Assembly (NCBI GenBank): GCA_030378015.1
Contig: JAUCGG010000005.1
Coordinates: 1-59,648 of the forward strand
Direction: 5' to 3'
Source: Desulfococcaceae bacterium HSG8
Lineage (GTDB): Bacteria; Desulfobacterota; Desulfobacteria; Desulfobacterales; 4be13
Length of the DNA: 59,648 nt
Shown here: positions 18,679 through 27,906 of the stretch, piece after piece
Layout of the letters: every line of letters begins with the position of its first letter
Numbering within the stretch: the stretch's first letter is position 1
Notes under the pieces: generated by a model
Database searches by the model: none
What the model was told of the DNA's origin: nothing
Seen by the model: only the letters and a program-made list of their open reading frames with translations
Program-made: the position numbers and the translations under genes

Positions 18679-20118
18679 ATGGGGATTCGTTCAAAATTGC
18701 TGAACAACGCTTTTATTACCATACTGTGTGTACTCGTAGTCGGGGGAAGCGGCTTTTTTTTTACAAACAGAGTGGCAAATGTGTCTTTGTCCTTATTTGA
18801 AACCCAGGCTCTTCCCACTCTGAAGCTTTACGAAGTCGAAAGAAACGTATGGGAAGTTATTTTAAGGCTGATGATTCATATAGGAGAGTCGGATATCGAG
18901 AACATGGAACAATCCGAGAAGGACCTGAGTCATTTTAACAGCAAGCTGCTCTCAAAACTGAACGAATATGAAAAAATAAATGACTCCTTTTCTCAGCATG
19001 GGGGAAAAAATTTCAGAAAAGAATGGGAAAATTTTTCTCGGATCAGCCAGGAAGCGATGGAAAACAGTCGCAGCTTTACCAAAGAATATGCTATGATACT
19101 GTTGATCGGGGACGGGAGAGAGTCCTTTGACAAATCGTTATCCGTGCTTCGCTCGGAGATCGAAAAACACAAAATGCAAATGTCCGCGCTTCGCAATGAA
19201 GCCTTGGAAATCCGCAAAAATTCAGGCGTACTCCTTTCTGTTCTTGTGGCGGCGATTCTGGTCGTCTCACTGTTCGGAAACATGCTGATAGCCCGCTCCG
19301 TCACCCGCCCCATCCTGGTCGTTGCCAATAATTTGTCCGAAAACACCGAACAATTCAGACACATGGCCGGACAAACTTCGTGCTTCAATCAGTCTTTGGC
19401 TGAAAATACTTCGGAACAGGCTGCTGGTTTGGAAGAAATAGTATCTTCACAGAAAGAGATGGCTGTTATGACCCGTCAGAATTCGGAAGGTGCGGATCAG
19501 GCAGATTCTCTGATGAAGAATGTCCGGCAAATTGCAGGTCAGGCCAGCCAGTCTGTGACCGAAATGGCGATTTGTATGAAAGACATCCGGAATGCTATTG
19601 AAAAAAGCCGAATCATTGTCAAAACCATAACGGATATTGCCTTCCAAACCAACCTCCTGGCTTTGAATGCCGCTGTCGAAGCGGCACGGGCAGGTGAATC
19701 CGGCGCCGGTTTTGCGGTAGTGGCTGACGAAGTCAGGAAGCTTGCATTACGTTCTTCCAAAGCTGCCAAAGATACCGACACTCTGATTGAAATCACTATC
19801 GGTAAAGTCAGTAAAGGATATGAACTGGCGGAGAAAGCCGATGATGATTTTTCCAAAGTGTCGGCTACCAGTGTGAAAGCAGGCGAATTGGTCGGGAAGA
19901 TCGCAGTCTCTTCCACTCAGCAATTTCAGGGAAGTTCCATGATCAGCGAATCTATGTATGATATGCAAAAAATAACCCATTCAAATGCCGCCAATGCAGA
20001 GCAAACAGCTTCTGTTTCCGAGGAAATGAACGAGCGCTCGGAACAAATGGAAAAGTTGGTATATCAACTGGCGGTTCTCGTATTCGGCAACAAAGATACA
20101 AAGACCGCCGATCTTTGA
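18679..20118 (+). CDS. Methyl-accepting chemotaxis protein
   Basis: A 479-residue chemoreceptor. I start at the ATG at 18679, which has GGGGAG about 9 nt upstream; upstream in-frame starts at 18649 and 18670 are badly placed. A membrane helix (7-29) is followed by a helical periplasmic domain of the 4HB_MCP type (about 30-185), a second helix (about 188-210), a short or diverged HAMP region, and the signalling domain with the conserved tip [20 protein letters not shown]. The C-terminus lacks a CheR-binding pentapeptide. No che genes are nearby, so it presumably joins arrays encoded elsewhere. Confidence 0.88.
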   Translation: MGIRSKLLNNAFITILCVLVVGGSGFFFTNRVANVSLSLFETQALPTLKLYEVERNVWEVILRLMIHIGESDIENMEQSEKDLSHFNSKLLSKLNEYEKINDSFSQHGGKNFRKEWENFSRISQEAMENSRSFTKEYAMILLIGDGRESFDKSLSVLRSEIEKHKMQMSALRNEALEIRKNSGVLLSVLVAAILVVSLFGNMLIARSVTRPILVVANNLSENTEQFRHMAGQTSCFNQSLAENTSEQAAGLEEIVSSQKEMAVMTRQNSEGADQADSLMKNVRQIAGQASQSVTEMAICMKDIRNAIEKSRIIVKTITDIAFQTNLLALNAAVEAARAGESGAGFAVVADEVRKLALRSSKAAKDTDTLIEITIGKVSKGYELAEKADDDFSKVSATSVKAGELVGKIAVSSTQQFQGSSMISESMYDMQKITHSNAANAEQTASVSEEMNERSEQMEKLVYQLAVLVFGNKDTKTADL

Positions 20119-20181
20119 CGATTGCTTAATTCTGTTCACGGACTTCTTACATCACAGATATGAAAAATTAAATATCAAATC

Positions 20182-23100
20182 ATGTCAAAACAAATTATAA
20201 ATCAATATTACAATGAAATTGACCGCTATAAAAGATATGGCGGCACACGCAACGAAAGCTCTGTCCGTCGCGCATTTGCCAATCTTTTGGAAACATATTG
20301 CCGCACTAAAAATCTGGTTTTGGTTGATGAAATCGCATTGAAAACTTCGCAGAAAAGGCCGGACGGAACCGTAAAAGACGCTTTGAGCCTTGATTGGGGC
20401 CATTGGGAAAGCAAAGATGCCAAAGACTGTCTTGATGATGAAATAGATAAAAAATTAGAATTAGGGTACCCGCAATTCAATATTCTTTTTGAAAACACGG
20501 AAGAGATTGTGCTGATACGGCAGGGCAGCCGGATCACGCGGTGTCTGATGAAAGATGCTGACAAACTTGACGCTGTTCTGACCGAATTTGTCTGTTATGT
20601 ACGCCCGGAAATAAAAGAGTTTCATCTTGCTGTTGAGAAATTCAAAGAAGATATACCGGACGTTATCGAAGCGCTGCGCACCATAATCGCCAAACAGGGG
20701 CGCACCAATAAGAAATTTAAAAAAGCGAATACCGAATTTCAGGAACTTTGCCAGGACAGCATCAATCCCGACATCACGGAGAATGACATAAAAGAGATGC
20801 TGATTCAGCATATCCTCACAGCGGAAATATTTGACACGGTTTTCGGAGCAAGCCATTTTCACCGTGAAAACAATATCGCTAAAAAGCTTGAATCCGTTGT
20901 CAATACCTTCTTCACCGGCCGGGTGCGATACAACACGCTTGCACGGATTGACAGTTATTACAAAGCGATCAGGGCCGAAGCCGCCAGAATCGACAATCAT
21001 CACGAAAAGCAGAAATTTTTAAAGGTGATTTATGAAAATTTTTATAAGGCCTATAACCCCAAAGGCGCGGACAGGCTCGGCATTGTTTACACTCCCGGCG
21101 AAATTGTCCGGTTTATGATTGAAAGCACGGACTGTCTGCTTGAAAAACATTTCGGCAAAACGCTTGCTGATAAGAACGTGGAAATCCTTGACCCCGCCAC
21201 CGGTACCGGAACTTTTATCACCGACATCATCGAATATATTCCGAATCAATATCTTGAATACAAATATAAGAACGAAATACACGCGTGCGAACTCGCTATT
21301 TTGCCTTATTATATTGCGAACTTGAATATTGAATTCACCTATCAGCAAAAAACCGGCAGATACTGCCCTTTTGAAAATATTGTTTTTGTCGATACGCTGG
21401 ATAATCTGGGGTTTTCGCACAGTCAAAAGCAATACACTTTTGAAGGCTTTGGCCTGAGTGCGGAAAACCTTAAGCGCATCAAAAAGCAGAATAAACGGAA
21501 AATCTCCGTGATTATCGGGAATCCGCCTTATAATGCAAATCAGATGAATGAGAATGACAATAATAAAAACCGGGAATATCCTGAGATTGATAAACGGATA
21601 AAAAATACTTATGTGAAATATTCAACAGCCCAAAAAACAAAAGTTTATGATATGTATACTCGTTTTCTCCGTTGGGCTACTGATCGCCTGCATGAGGATG
21701 GTGTTATCGCATTTATTACAAATTCATCATTTATTAATTCACGAGGTTTTGATGGTTTTAGAAAATGCATTCAAAATGAGTTTGATTTTGTGTATATTGT
21801 TGATTTGGGGGGAGATGTCCGTTCAAATCCGAAACAATCAAAAGCCAATGTTTTTGGCATTATGACGGGTGTCGCCATCACTTTTTTGATTAAGAGCTTT
21901 GCTAACAACAAACCAGCACGATTATTTCATACACATCTTGATATGGAGACCGCAAAAGCAAAACTCAATTTTCTGGCAAAGAATAAGTTTTCAAACCTGA
22001 CATTTGAACATATCATACCTAATCAACAAAATAATTGGATAAATTTGGGAGATCAAAATTTTGATCAGCTAATACCATTATCAACGAAGGCTTCAAAAAC
22101 AGATAAAAATTCTGTTTTCAGCCTCTTAGCAAATGGTGTTTCCACAAATAGAGATGAATGGGTTTATGATTTTTCTCAAGAAAACATTGTGAACAAATGT
22201 AAATTTTTCATTCATGAGTATAATAGTGAGGTTGACAGATGGGCAGAATATAAAAAAGCAAATAAAATAAAGGAAATACCGAATGAATCAAATCCCATAG
22301 TCGATAAATTTCTTCATGCGAGAAATATTATAAAATGGAGTAGTCGGCTCAAAAGAGATAAATTGAGAAAAGAGAAAAAGGGGGTTTTTAACGATGCAGA
22401 AATCAGAAAGGCTTTTTATCGCCCTTTTACCCCTAAATACCTATATTACGGTTACATTCCTATTGATATCCGGGGACAGCAAGAAAACGCTTTTCCTGAC
22501 AGTGAAAACAAAAATATACTTATCTGTATTACAGCCCACAGGCAAGTTCCTTTTATTGTTCATGCTGTTAATAAAACCGTTGACGCAGGATACGGTTCAA
22601 GAGCAACCCGGTATTTACCGCTTTATCGTTATGATCAATATGGAAATCGGCTTGATAATATCACAGACTGGGGATTGAAAAAATTTCAAAAAAAATATCA
22701 GATAAATCTCACAAAACTTGATATTTTTTACTACACCTATGCCGTGATTCATAATTCTGCATATTGTCAGAAATATAAGCTTAACCTAAAACGGGAATTC
22801 CCCCGACTGCCGTTTTACAATGATTTTGACAAATGGGTAAAATGGGGACTGGAATTGACCGAGCTGCACATCAATTATGAAACTGTCAAACCATACGCAC
22901 TGAAAATCCATAAGACAGCGGAAAAAGAGAATCCCAAACCCAAACTCCGGGCAATTCCTGAAAAGGGCAAAATCATCTTAGATGAAAACACCGCTGTAAC
23001 CGGGATTCCTTCCCGGGCATGGGATTACAAACTCGGCAATCGCTCGGCCCTTCATTGGATACTTGACCAACATAAAGAGAAAAAGCCGAGCGATAAAACC

Positions 23101-23238
23101 ATCGCTGAAAAATTCAACACTTACAGATTTGCGGATTACAAAGAAACGGTTATCAATCTGTTGAAACGGGTGTGCCGCGTATCAGTTATCACCGTTGAAA
23201 TTATGGATAAAATGGCAAAGGAAGAGCCGCATAAATAG
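20182..23238 (+). CDS. Type ISP-like restriction-modification enzyme without helicase
   Basis: A single 1018-residue polypeptide combining cleavage, methylation and specificity. N-terminal PD-(D/E)xK nuclease motif: Asp61 in RPDGT and E76-S-K78 in HWESK. N6-adenine methyltransferase: motif I DPATGTGTF (from Asp337) and motif IV NPPY (447-450). The C-terminal region (about 740 onward; AFYRPFTPKYLYY, GSRATRYLPLYRY) matches the target-recognition domain of type ISP enzymes such as LlaBIII. Known type ISP proteins are about 1,500-1,600 residues because of a helicase domain between nuclease and methyltransferase; no helicase motifs are seen here, so it may behave as a type IIG enzyme. No separate methylase or specificity gene is adjacent. 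Confidence 0.82.
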   Translation: MSKQIINQYYNEIDRYKRYGGTRNESSVRRAFANLLETYCRTKNLVLVDEIALKTSQKRPDGTVKDALSLDWGHWESKDAKDCLDDEIDKKLELGYPQFNILFENTEEIVLIRQGSRITRCLMKDADKLDAVLTEFVCYVRPEIKEFHLAVEKFKEDIPDVIEALRTIIAKQGRTNKKFKKANTEFQELCQDSINPDITENDIKEMLIQHILTAEIFDTVFGASHFHRENNIAKKLESVVNTFFTGRVRYNTLARIDSYYKAIRAEAARIDNHHEKQKFLKVIYENFYKAYNPKGADRLGIVYTPGEIVRFMIESTDCLLEKHFGKTLADKNVEILDPATGTGTFITDIIEYIPNQYLEYKYKNEIHACELAILPYYIANLNIEFTYQQKTGRYCPFENIVFVDTLDNLGFSHSQKQYTFEGFGLSAENLKRIKKQNKRKISVIIGNPPYNANQMNENDNNKNREYPEIDKRIKNTYVKYSTAQKTKVYDMYTRFLRWATDRLHEDGVIAFITNSSFINSRGFDGFRKCIQNEFDFVYIVDLGGDVRSNPKQSKANVFGIMTGVAITFLIKSFANNKPARLFHTHLDMETAKAKLNFLAKNKFSNLTFEHIIPNQQNNWINLGDQNFDQLIPLSTKASKTDKNSVFSLLANGVSTNRDEWVYDFSQENIVNKCKFFIHEYNSEVDRWAEYKKANKIKEIPNESNPIVDKFLHARNIIKWSSRLKRDKLRKEKKGVFNDAEIRKAFYRPFTPKYLYYGYIPIDIRGQQENAFPDSENKNILICITAHRQVPFIVHAVNKTVDAGYGSRATRYLPLYRYDQYGNRLDNITDWGLKKFQKKYQINLTKLDIFYYTYAVIHNSAYCQKYKLNLKREFPRLPFYNDFDKWVKWGLELTELHINYETVKPYALKIHKTAEKENPKPKLRAIPEKGKIILDENTAVTGIPSRAWDYKLGNRSALHWILDQHKEKKPSDKTIAEKFNTYRFADYKETVINLLKRVCRVSVITVEIMDKMAKEEPHK

Positions 23239-23298
23239 CTGCCCCATAACCCCAAAACGCTTCACCGGACGGAAAGGACGCCCGCCGCAGTTGTGGCG

Positions 23299-23382
23299 GC
23301 ATAACCCGGCGTTTCAGGGACGGCTACTCAACGCTCAATTAAATTCTGTAGTAAATCTGCGCCCTGAACTTGGTCGTTATTG
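23299..23382 (+). other. attC-like recombination site 1
   Basis: GCATAAC...GGCGTTTCAGGG on the left pairs with CCCTGAACTTGGTCGTTAT on the right, with about 42 nt between the inner arms. GCATAAC and GTTATTG take the place of the R'' and R' boxes. This is the geometry of an integron cassette recombination site; the R' box is only a partial match to GTTRRRY. Confidence 0.45.
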
Positions 23383-23485
23383 TGCCCGACAACAAGAGCG
23401 TCTTCAGGCAGTCAGCGAACCTGAAAGGTCGGAGGCTGAACCTGAGTTCAGCAGCGGCTTTGTCTGAATTTATAGTGAAATCAAG

Positions 23486-23541
23486 GCATAACAAGGCGAT
23501 TCACCTGACGGCTTGGCCGCAGGTGAGCTTCATCGTTATCC
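23486..23541 (+). other. attC-like recombination site 2
   Basis: A 56-bp imperfect hairpin: GCATAAC ... TTCACCTG, loop ACGGCTTGGCCG, CAGGTGAGC ... GTTATC. The length and unpaired bases in one arm fit the classical 59-base element. It lies 90 bp before the next gene. No integrase is visible in the window. Confidence 0.5.
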
Positions 23542-23630
23542 GGACAAGCCGGATAACTTTGAAGATGGAGCGGACACCCTGAAGGGTGCCGCCCATCTTC
23601 GATGATTAAAATTAAACAAGGAGCAGAAAT

Positions 23631-25352
23631 ATGAAAAAAAAATATTTCCTTATAGCTGCGTTGTCTTTTATTTTTTCGGTATCAGCAGCTCAGGCCTTTG
23701 TGGGTGATATAAACGATGACGGGGCAGTTGATCTGAAAGATACAATTCTCGCCGTTCAGATTTGTTCCGGATCTTCACCAGCAGGCGTATATGAGGAAGC
23801 CTATGAAAAAGCTGATGTGAACGAGGATGGCAGGATCGGAGTGGGGGAGGCTGTATATACACTTCAGATAATATCAAGATTACGAATGTCGAATGTAATT
23901 TCAGATGACAGAATGCTTCTGGTTCTGTCCGCGCCTTCTGTTGACGACACTTATTACGAGTCCGCGTTTCAGTTGATAGTTGATTTTCAGATCAGCTATG
24001 CAAAAGCAATCATCGGACACGATAATGTGGTCGTAATCGTAAACGCGGACACAAAGTCCTACTATGAAAATGAACTGCCCGAAGATGTGTTGATCACAGC
24101 GGATGTTTATGATATATGGATGAGAGACTTTACAACTGTGAATCCGTCAGATCCTGTTCAGTTCCGATATACCTGGGCCTCAATGACTCAGCAGGAAAGT
24201 GTTGAGGTGCAAGGCAGTTTTAAGACATTTGCCGACAAATATGGAATTCAGAGAGACACGACAGAACTGCTGTTAGACGGCGGCAACATAGTGGACAATT
24301 ATGACGGAAAAGTCATCACCACCACAAGATTCATGGAAGACAACACCCTTGCAGATTCAGATGCCAGACAGCAGCTAAAGACATTGCTGAACGCGACTGA
24401 AGTGGCCATTCTTGAACCTGATGAGGAAGTTCTGGCACATTCCGACGGTATGGTGATGTGGTCAGATAAAGACACTCTGCTGGTAAATGATTATTCAGAC
24501 GATGCAGATTTCAGGACATCGGTGATGAATGAACTGGAAACTTCATTCACAGATACGGCAATCATCGAAGTTCCCGTGCAATACTCTGAGAATGCGCCCG
24601 GACAATGGGAGGGATTTGAATCGGCCTGCGGCGTGAACCTGAACTCGGTTCTGACCTTCAGGAACATTTATGTGCCGGTCTTCGGCATGTCCCACGATCA
24701 GGATGCAGTTGACATCATCCGGCAAAACACAGACAGAAATGTCATAACCGTGAATGCGGAAAACGTCTGTCCGATGGGCGGCAGTGTGAGATGCCTGACC
24801 TGGCAACTGACAGGACAAAACGCTGAAAAACTGATAAGTGCGGCAAGGGAGGAAGGAGATGATGAATTTACTCTATCAAGCATAGCAATATCTGATGGGG
24901 AAATTTCAGATGCATACAAATGCGAAACCAAAGTAAACGGAGTTGAAGATTCAATACCGTTATCATGGTCAAATGTGCCTGATTCAACAGGTTCATTAGC
25001 TGTGATCATGCATTCCTATCCGCATCCTGACGACACATCATCCGTAAATTCATACCTGTTGCTCTGGGACATTGATCCGTCTGTTACCGGTATGGCACAC
25101 GGTGAGGCAGATGATGGCAGTTGGTTTATGGGAGCCAATAAAGACGGGGTTGCTGTCTCCTATACGTCACCATGTTCTCCGGGCGCCGGAACCCATGAAT
25201 ACACAATAACCCTTTATGCCTTGTCACAAACACCGGAGTCTCTGCCTGATGAAAGCACCGCGGATGTTGATTATTCCGTTCTCAAAGCTGCAATTGATAC
25301 TGTGACAACTCTCGGTACTGCAACCTTGACATTCACTGATGTAACCGAGTAA
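23631..25352 (+). CDS. Secreted dockerin-like / agmatine deiminase-like / PEBP fusion
   Basis: A 573-residue exported protein with a signal peptide ending AQA. Residues 24-80 hold two dockerin-like calcium-binding segments (GDINDDGAVDLKDT and ADVNEDGRIGVGEA). Residues 90-400 resemble the agmatine/peptidyl-arginine deiminase family: DIWMRDF (161-167), LLDGGNI, HSDG (270-273) and GGSVRCLTWQ with the putative catalytic Cys388. Residues 410-573 match the YbhB-type phosphatidylethanolamine-binding fold (PLSWSNVPD, PHPDD, YLLWDI-like segments). The first module may anchor it to a cohesin-like partner; none is seen here. The gene lies between attC-like site 2 and an attC-like half site at 25428. Confidence 0.75.
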   Translation: MKKKYFLIAALSFIFSVSAAQAFVGDINDDGAVDLKDTILAVQICSGSSPAGVYEEAYEKADVNEDGRIGVGEAVYTLQIISRLRMSNVISDDRMLLVLSAPSVDDTYYESAFQLIVDFQISYAKAIIGHDNVVVIVNADTKSYYENELPEDVLITADVYDIWMRDFTTVNPSDPVQFRYTWASMTQQESVEVQGSFKTFADKYGIQRDTTELLLDGGNIVDNYDGKVITTTRFMEDNTLADSDARQQLKTLLNATEVAILEPDEEVLAHSDGMVMWSDKDTLLVNDYSDDADFRTSVMNELETSFTDTAIIEVPVQYSENAPGQWEGFESACGVNLNSVLTFRNIYVPVFGMSHDQDAVDIIRQNTDRNVITVNAENVCPMGGSVRCLTWQLTGQNAEKLISAAREEGDDEFTLSSIAISDGEISDAYKCETKVNGVEDSIPLSWSNVPDSTGSLAVIMHSYPHPDDTSSVNSYLLLWDIDPSVTGMAHGEADDGSWFMGANKDGVAVSYTSPCSPGAGTHEYTITLYALSQTPESLPDESTADVDYSVLKAAIDTVTTLGTATLTFTDVTE

Positions 25353-25427
25353 AATGTATTCGGGATCAATGCCGCGTGTGACAGGACTCATACGGAATAC
25401 AGAGTAAATCAGGTTGGATAAAAACGG

Positions 25428-25485
25428 GCATAACCCGGTGATCCGGCGGTTGCGACGTAAAAGTCACTGATTTATATCAGTGAAC
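25428..25485 (+). mobile_element. attC-like half site plus group II intron 5' stub
   Basis: GCATAACCCGGTGATCCGGC is followed by GTTGCGACGTAAAAGTCACT, a diverged version of the intron start GTGCGACATGAAGTCGCTG. The similarity ends after about 35 bp, so only the 5' stub of an intron remains. Confidence 0.4.
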
Positions 25486-25520
25486 ATCTGAAAAAAGAGG
25501 CTCTGAAAATAGCTAAGGTA

Positions 25521-25759
25521 ATATACCAATCGAAGTTTGTAGTTCCGCCTTCAGGCGGCTTCATGCCGCCTGAAGGCGGAACTACTACACCACTTTGTAA
25601 ATTCGTCCCCCCTTTTTTAAAGGGGGCCGGGGGATTTCTGCCGCAACAGCCTTTTTTAGTAACGTAAAATCCCCCCAGGCCCTTTAAAAAAGGGGGCGAG
25701 CTTAAAAAGTGTTGTACTACAAACTTCAACTCTGGTATGTTCTTTATTGGAAATCGCCT
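25521..25759. mobile_element. MITE family 1 (copy 2) with nested family 2 element
   Basis: The arms GTTTGTAGTTCCGCCTTCAGG and their complement match copy 1 at 18433. The right arm is interrupted at CTAC by a 130-bp family 2 element (25586-25715; ends TACACCACTTT / AAAGTGTTGTA) flanked by CTAC duplications. The nested element has a long AAAGGGGGCC / CCTTTAAAAAAGGGGG stem. Confidence 0.7.
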
Positions 25760-25847
25760 AAAGAATAAAGCCAACCCCTCCGCTCGCTCCAGCCTAGCTT
25801 GTCGTTTGAGGAAGCCTTCGGCAGGGAACTGACGCGGATGATCGAAG

Positions 25848-26070
25848 GGGCGTATTTACAAGTTAGGGGAGTGATTTTCAGTCCCGTAGGGACGACTGAA
25901 AACAGCCCGGCAATTCATTGCCGGGTGATTATTCCGGATCATCACGTCCCGTAGGGACGACTGAAAAGTTTTTCAGTCGGACTGAAAAAACGGGGACATT
26001 CGCCCCGGCAATAAATTGCCGGGCTGTTTTCAGTCATCCCTCCGGGACTCCCCCAAATGTAAATGCGCCC
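25848..26070. mobile_element. MITE family 4 (copy 1)
   Basis: Starts GGGCGTATTTACAAGTTAGG and ends CCCCCAAATGTAAATGCGCC. The inside has repeated GTCCCGTAGGGACGACTGAA and CCCGGCAAT...ATTGCCGGG hairpins. Two more copies lie in tandem at 57005-57465. Confidence 0.7.
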
Positions 26071-26168
26071 TGATCGAAGAAAACAGAGAACTGTTTAACT
26101 CCGCGTTAGCAACCTCACAGAAAATGTGAGACATGGAAAGTTTATTAAAATCAGAAAGGATGCTGATA

Positions 26169-26624
26169 ATGCTTAGTAAAAGAAGTATAAAACTTTATCC
26201 TTATATATTCATCCTGACAATACTGTTCATGCTTTCTGCCAGCATTGCCCGGGCAGATCGCCTTTCTGTCAAAGCTTCTATAGCAAATATCCGTTCCGGT
26301 CCCGGGACAAAATACGAAATCCTGTGGAAAGTAGAAAAATATTATCCTCTCAAGATTCTGAAAAAATCCGGCAAATGGTATCGTTTCGTTGATTTTGAAG
26401 GAGACAGGGGCTGGATATACAGATCCCTTGTTGGTAAGACACCAACTGTGATTGTAAAAAAAGAGAACTGCAATGTCCGGTCGGGACCCGGCAAAAAATT
26501 TTCCGTCGCGTTCAGAGCCGTCAAGGGTGTTGTTTTCAAAGTGTTAAAACGAAAAGGAAATTGGATTCATGTCCAACACGCGGACGGGGATAAAGGATGG
26601 ATAGCGAAGTCCCTGGTTTGGTAG
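26169..26624 (+). CDS. Secreted protein with two bacterial SH3 domains
   Basis: A 151-residue protein starting at the ATG at 26169, which has AAGGA 9 nt upstream. A signal peptide ends ARA-DR. Two SH3b repeats follow: ASIANIRSGPGTKYE...WIYRSLV and ENCNVRSGPGKKFS...WIAKSLVW, the typical SH3_3 pattern. Such domains bind peptidoglycan peptides or other envelope partners. There is no catalytic domain. A 17-bp inverted repeat hairpin follows at 26681. Confidence 0.82.
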   Translation: MLSKRSIKLYPYIFILTILFMLSASIARADRLSVKASIANIRSGPGTKYEILWKVEKYYPLKILKKSGKWYRFVDFEGDRGWIYRSLVGKTPTVIVKKENCNVRSGPGKKFSVAFRAVKGVVFKVLKRKGNWIHVQHADGDKGWIAKSLVW

Positions 26625-26680
26625 TTTTTAATTCTGCGGCTATAATAAGGGCATCAACGGGAGCATTCACAATTTCTTGA

Positions 26681-26729
26681 AACCACGAATCACACGGATA
26701 ATAATATTTTTTTCGTGTGATTCGTGGTT
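26681..26729. repeat. Hairpin AACCACGAATCACACG / CGTGTGATTCGTGGTT
   Basis: A near-perfect 16-bp inverted repeat with a 17-nt loop containing a T run. It lies between convergent genes, so it could terminate transcription in either direction. Confidence 0.5.
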
Positions 26730-26783
26730 ACGACGTTTCATGAATTCATGAATGCTCACGACATCAACTCATTCAACCGTCTC

Positions 26784-27416
26784 TTATTTCTCTAAAAATA
26801 AATCCCGAAAATGTTTCAAAATGCGAAGGACGTGGTACAGGTCATTGCCCGGATTCCGAAGCTCGAAGACTTGTGACAGGGCATACTGAGGCTGCTCTCC
26901 TCCCACCAGTTTGACAAACGCAAAACTTCCTCCGGTTGTGATCAGTCCGATATTCAACTGATCCGGATGCGGATTGGCCAGCATATACGAGAGTAACCGG
27001 GCCAATCCTGCTTCAACAGAAAAAGAGGCATGCTTTGATTCAATCACGACAACCCGCAAGTGATCATGTAAGAGCAAAAAATCAATCCTGCCTTCAATCG
27101 TGATATCCTCATCCATGTCTGACACACTGACGGAGACCTCGGATTGTATATGAAACGGGGGCAGATAAAAGTCTGCCAGATAAAGCAGGGGGGCGACTAT
27201 CGTCATCTGCACCGTGTTTTCCAACATCGGAGGATATCTGATGAGATTCATATACCCTGCTCTGACTTTATCCAACAACTGCTGCTCCTGATCTGTGATT
27301 TGCGGCAATGAGGTACGCCATTCGGGGAAGAAGTTTTTATCTTCCACAAGTTCAAGAGAAAAGCTGGCCTCCAGTTCATGTAATGTAACATTTTTGGCGG
27401 AAACAGTATCAGACAT
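26784..27416 (-). CDS. PD-(D/E)xK nuclease-like protein (HsdR N-terminal type)
   Basis: A 210-residue protein. The true start is the ATG at 27416, preceded by AAGGAAAAAGCA; the frame upstream of it is repeat sequence. Residues 110-150 contain IEGRIDFLLL followed by RVVVIESKHASFSVEAGLA, which is the Asp...E-x-K core of PD-(D/E)xK nucleases and resembles the N-terminal domain of type I restriction subunit R. There is no helicase domain or partner gene. Its cellular role is unknown. Confidence 0.6.
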   Translation of the reverse strand: MSDTVSAKNVTLHELEASFSLELVEDKNFFPEWRTSLPQITDQEQQLLDKVRAGYMNLIRYPPMLENTVQMTIVAPLLYLADFYLPPFHIQSEVSVSVSDMDEDITIEGRIDFLLLHDHLRVVVIESKHASFSVEAGLARLLSYMLANPHPDQLNIGLITTGGSFAFVKLVGGEQPQYALSQVFELRNPGNDLYHVLRILKHFRDLFLEK

Positions 27417-27450
27417 TGCTTTTTCCTTACAATCTTTGAAATTGGAACTG

Positions 27451-27731
27451 TAGCGTAATCTTTCAGATTGCGCCGGAGGAAAGCAGACTCGGAGGCGCAT
27501 TCTGAAAGAATCAGTAGATCGAAAAGTTTCCGGTAAACCGCTGTAAACGGTGGATTCCGGGTTAAAATTAAAAAACATCCGTTTTTTAATTTTCCCCGGA
27601 ATGACAATCTGATATACAATTTAACATACTGTCATTCCGGGGAAAATCGGAAAACGGATGTTTTCCGATTTTAACCCGGAATCCACTGCTTGCGAAAGTT
27701 TTCGATCTACTGAGAATACGCTACCTAGCGG
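27451..27731. mobile_element. Family 6b palindrome split by a MITE family 5 element
   Basis: A TAGCGTAATCTTTCAGATTGC...TTCTGAAAGAATACGCTA palindrome is interrupted at GAAT by a 202-bp element (27512-27713) with ends CAGTAGATCGAAAAG and CTTTCGATCTACTG. GAAT is duplicated on both sides (27508-27511 and 27714-27717). The inserted element carries two ATTCCGGGTTAAAATT-type stems. Another palindrome copy follows at 27735-27795. Confidence 0.7.
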
Positions 27732-27734
27732 ATT

Positions 27735-27795
27735 GTAGCGTAATCTTTCAGATTGCGTCGGAGGGGAGCAGACGCATTCTGAAAGAATACGCTAC
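27735..27795. repeat. TAGCGTAATCTTTCAGATTG palindrome
   Basis: Intact copy of the palindrome family split at 27451. Another copy is at 47528-47595. Confidence 0.6.
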
Positions 27796-27814
27796 ATTGT
27801 TGAAAAGATTGTCC

Positions 27815-27885
27815 GGAGTGCAAAGCTTGCTTTGTGTGCCTGCCGGGCGGAAACAAGACTTCGCACAAAGCAGGCTTTGCACTCC
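27815..27885. repeat. GCAAAGC palindromic repeat (copy 4)
   Basis: GGAGTGCAAAGCTTGCTTTG ... CAAAGCAGGCTTTGCACTCC, same family as 8581. Confidence 0.6.
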
Positions 27886-27906
27886 ATGCGGTAAAAAAAC
27901 TTCCCG

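Noticed and set aside
27417-27619. Longer starts for the nuclease-like gene
   Set aside because: The upstream frame is MITE family 5 and palindrome sequence; the ATG at 27416 has an RBS.
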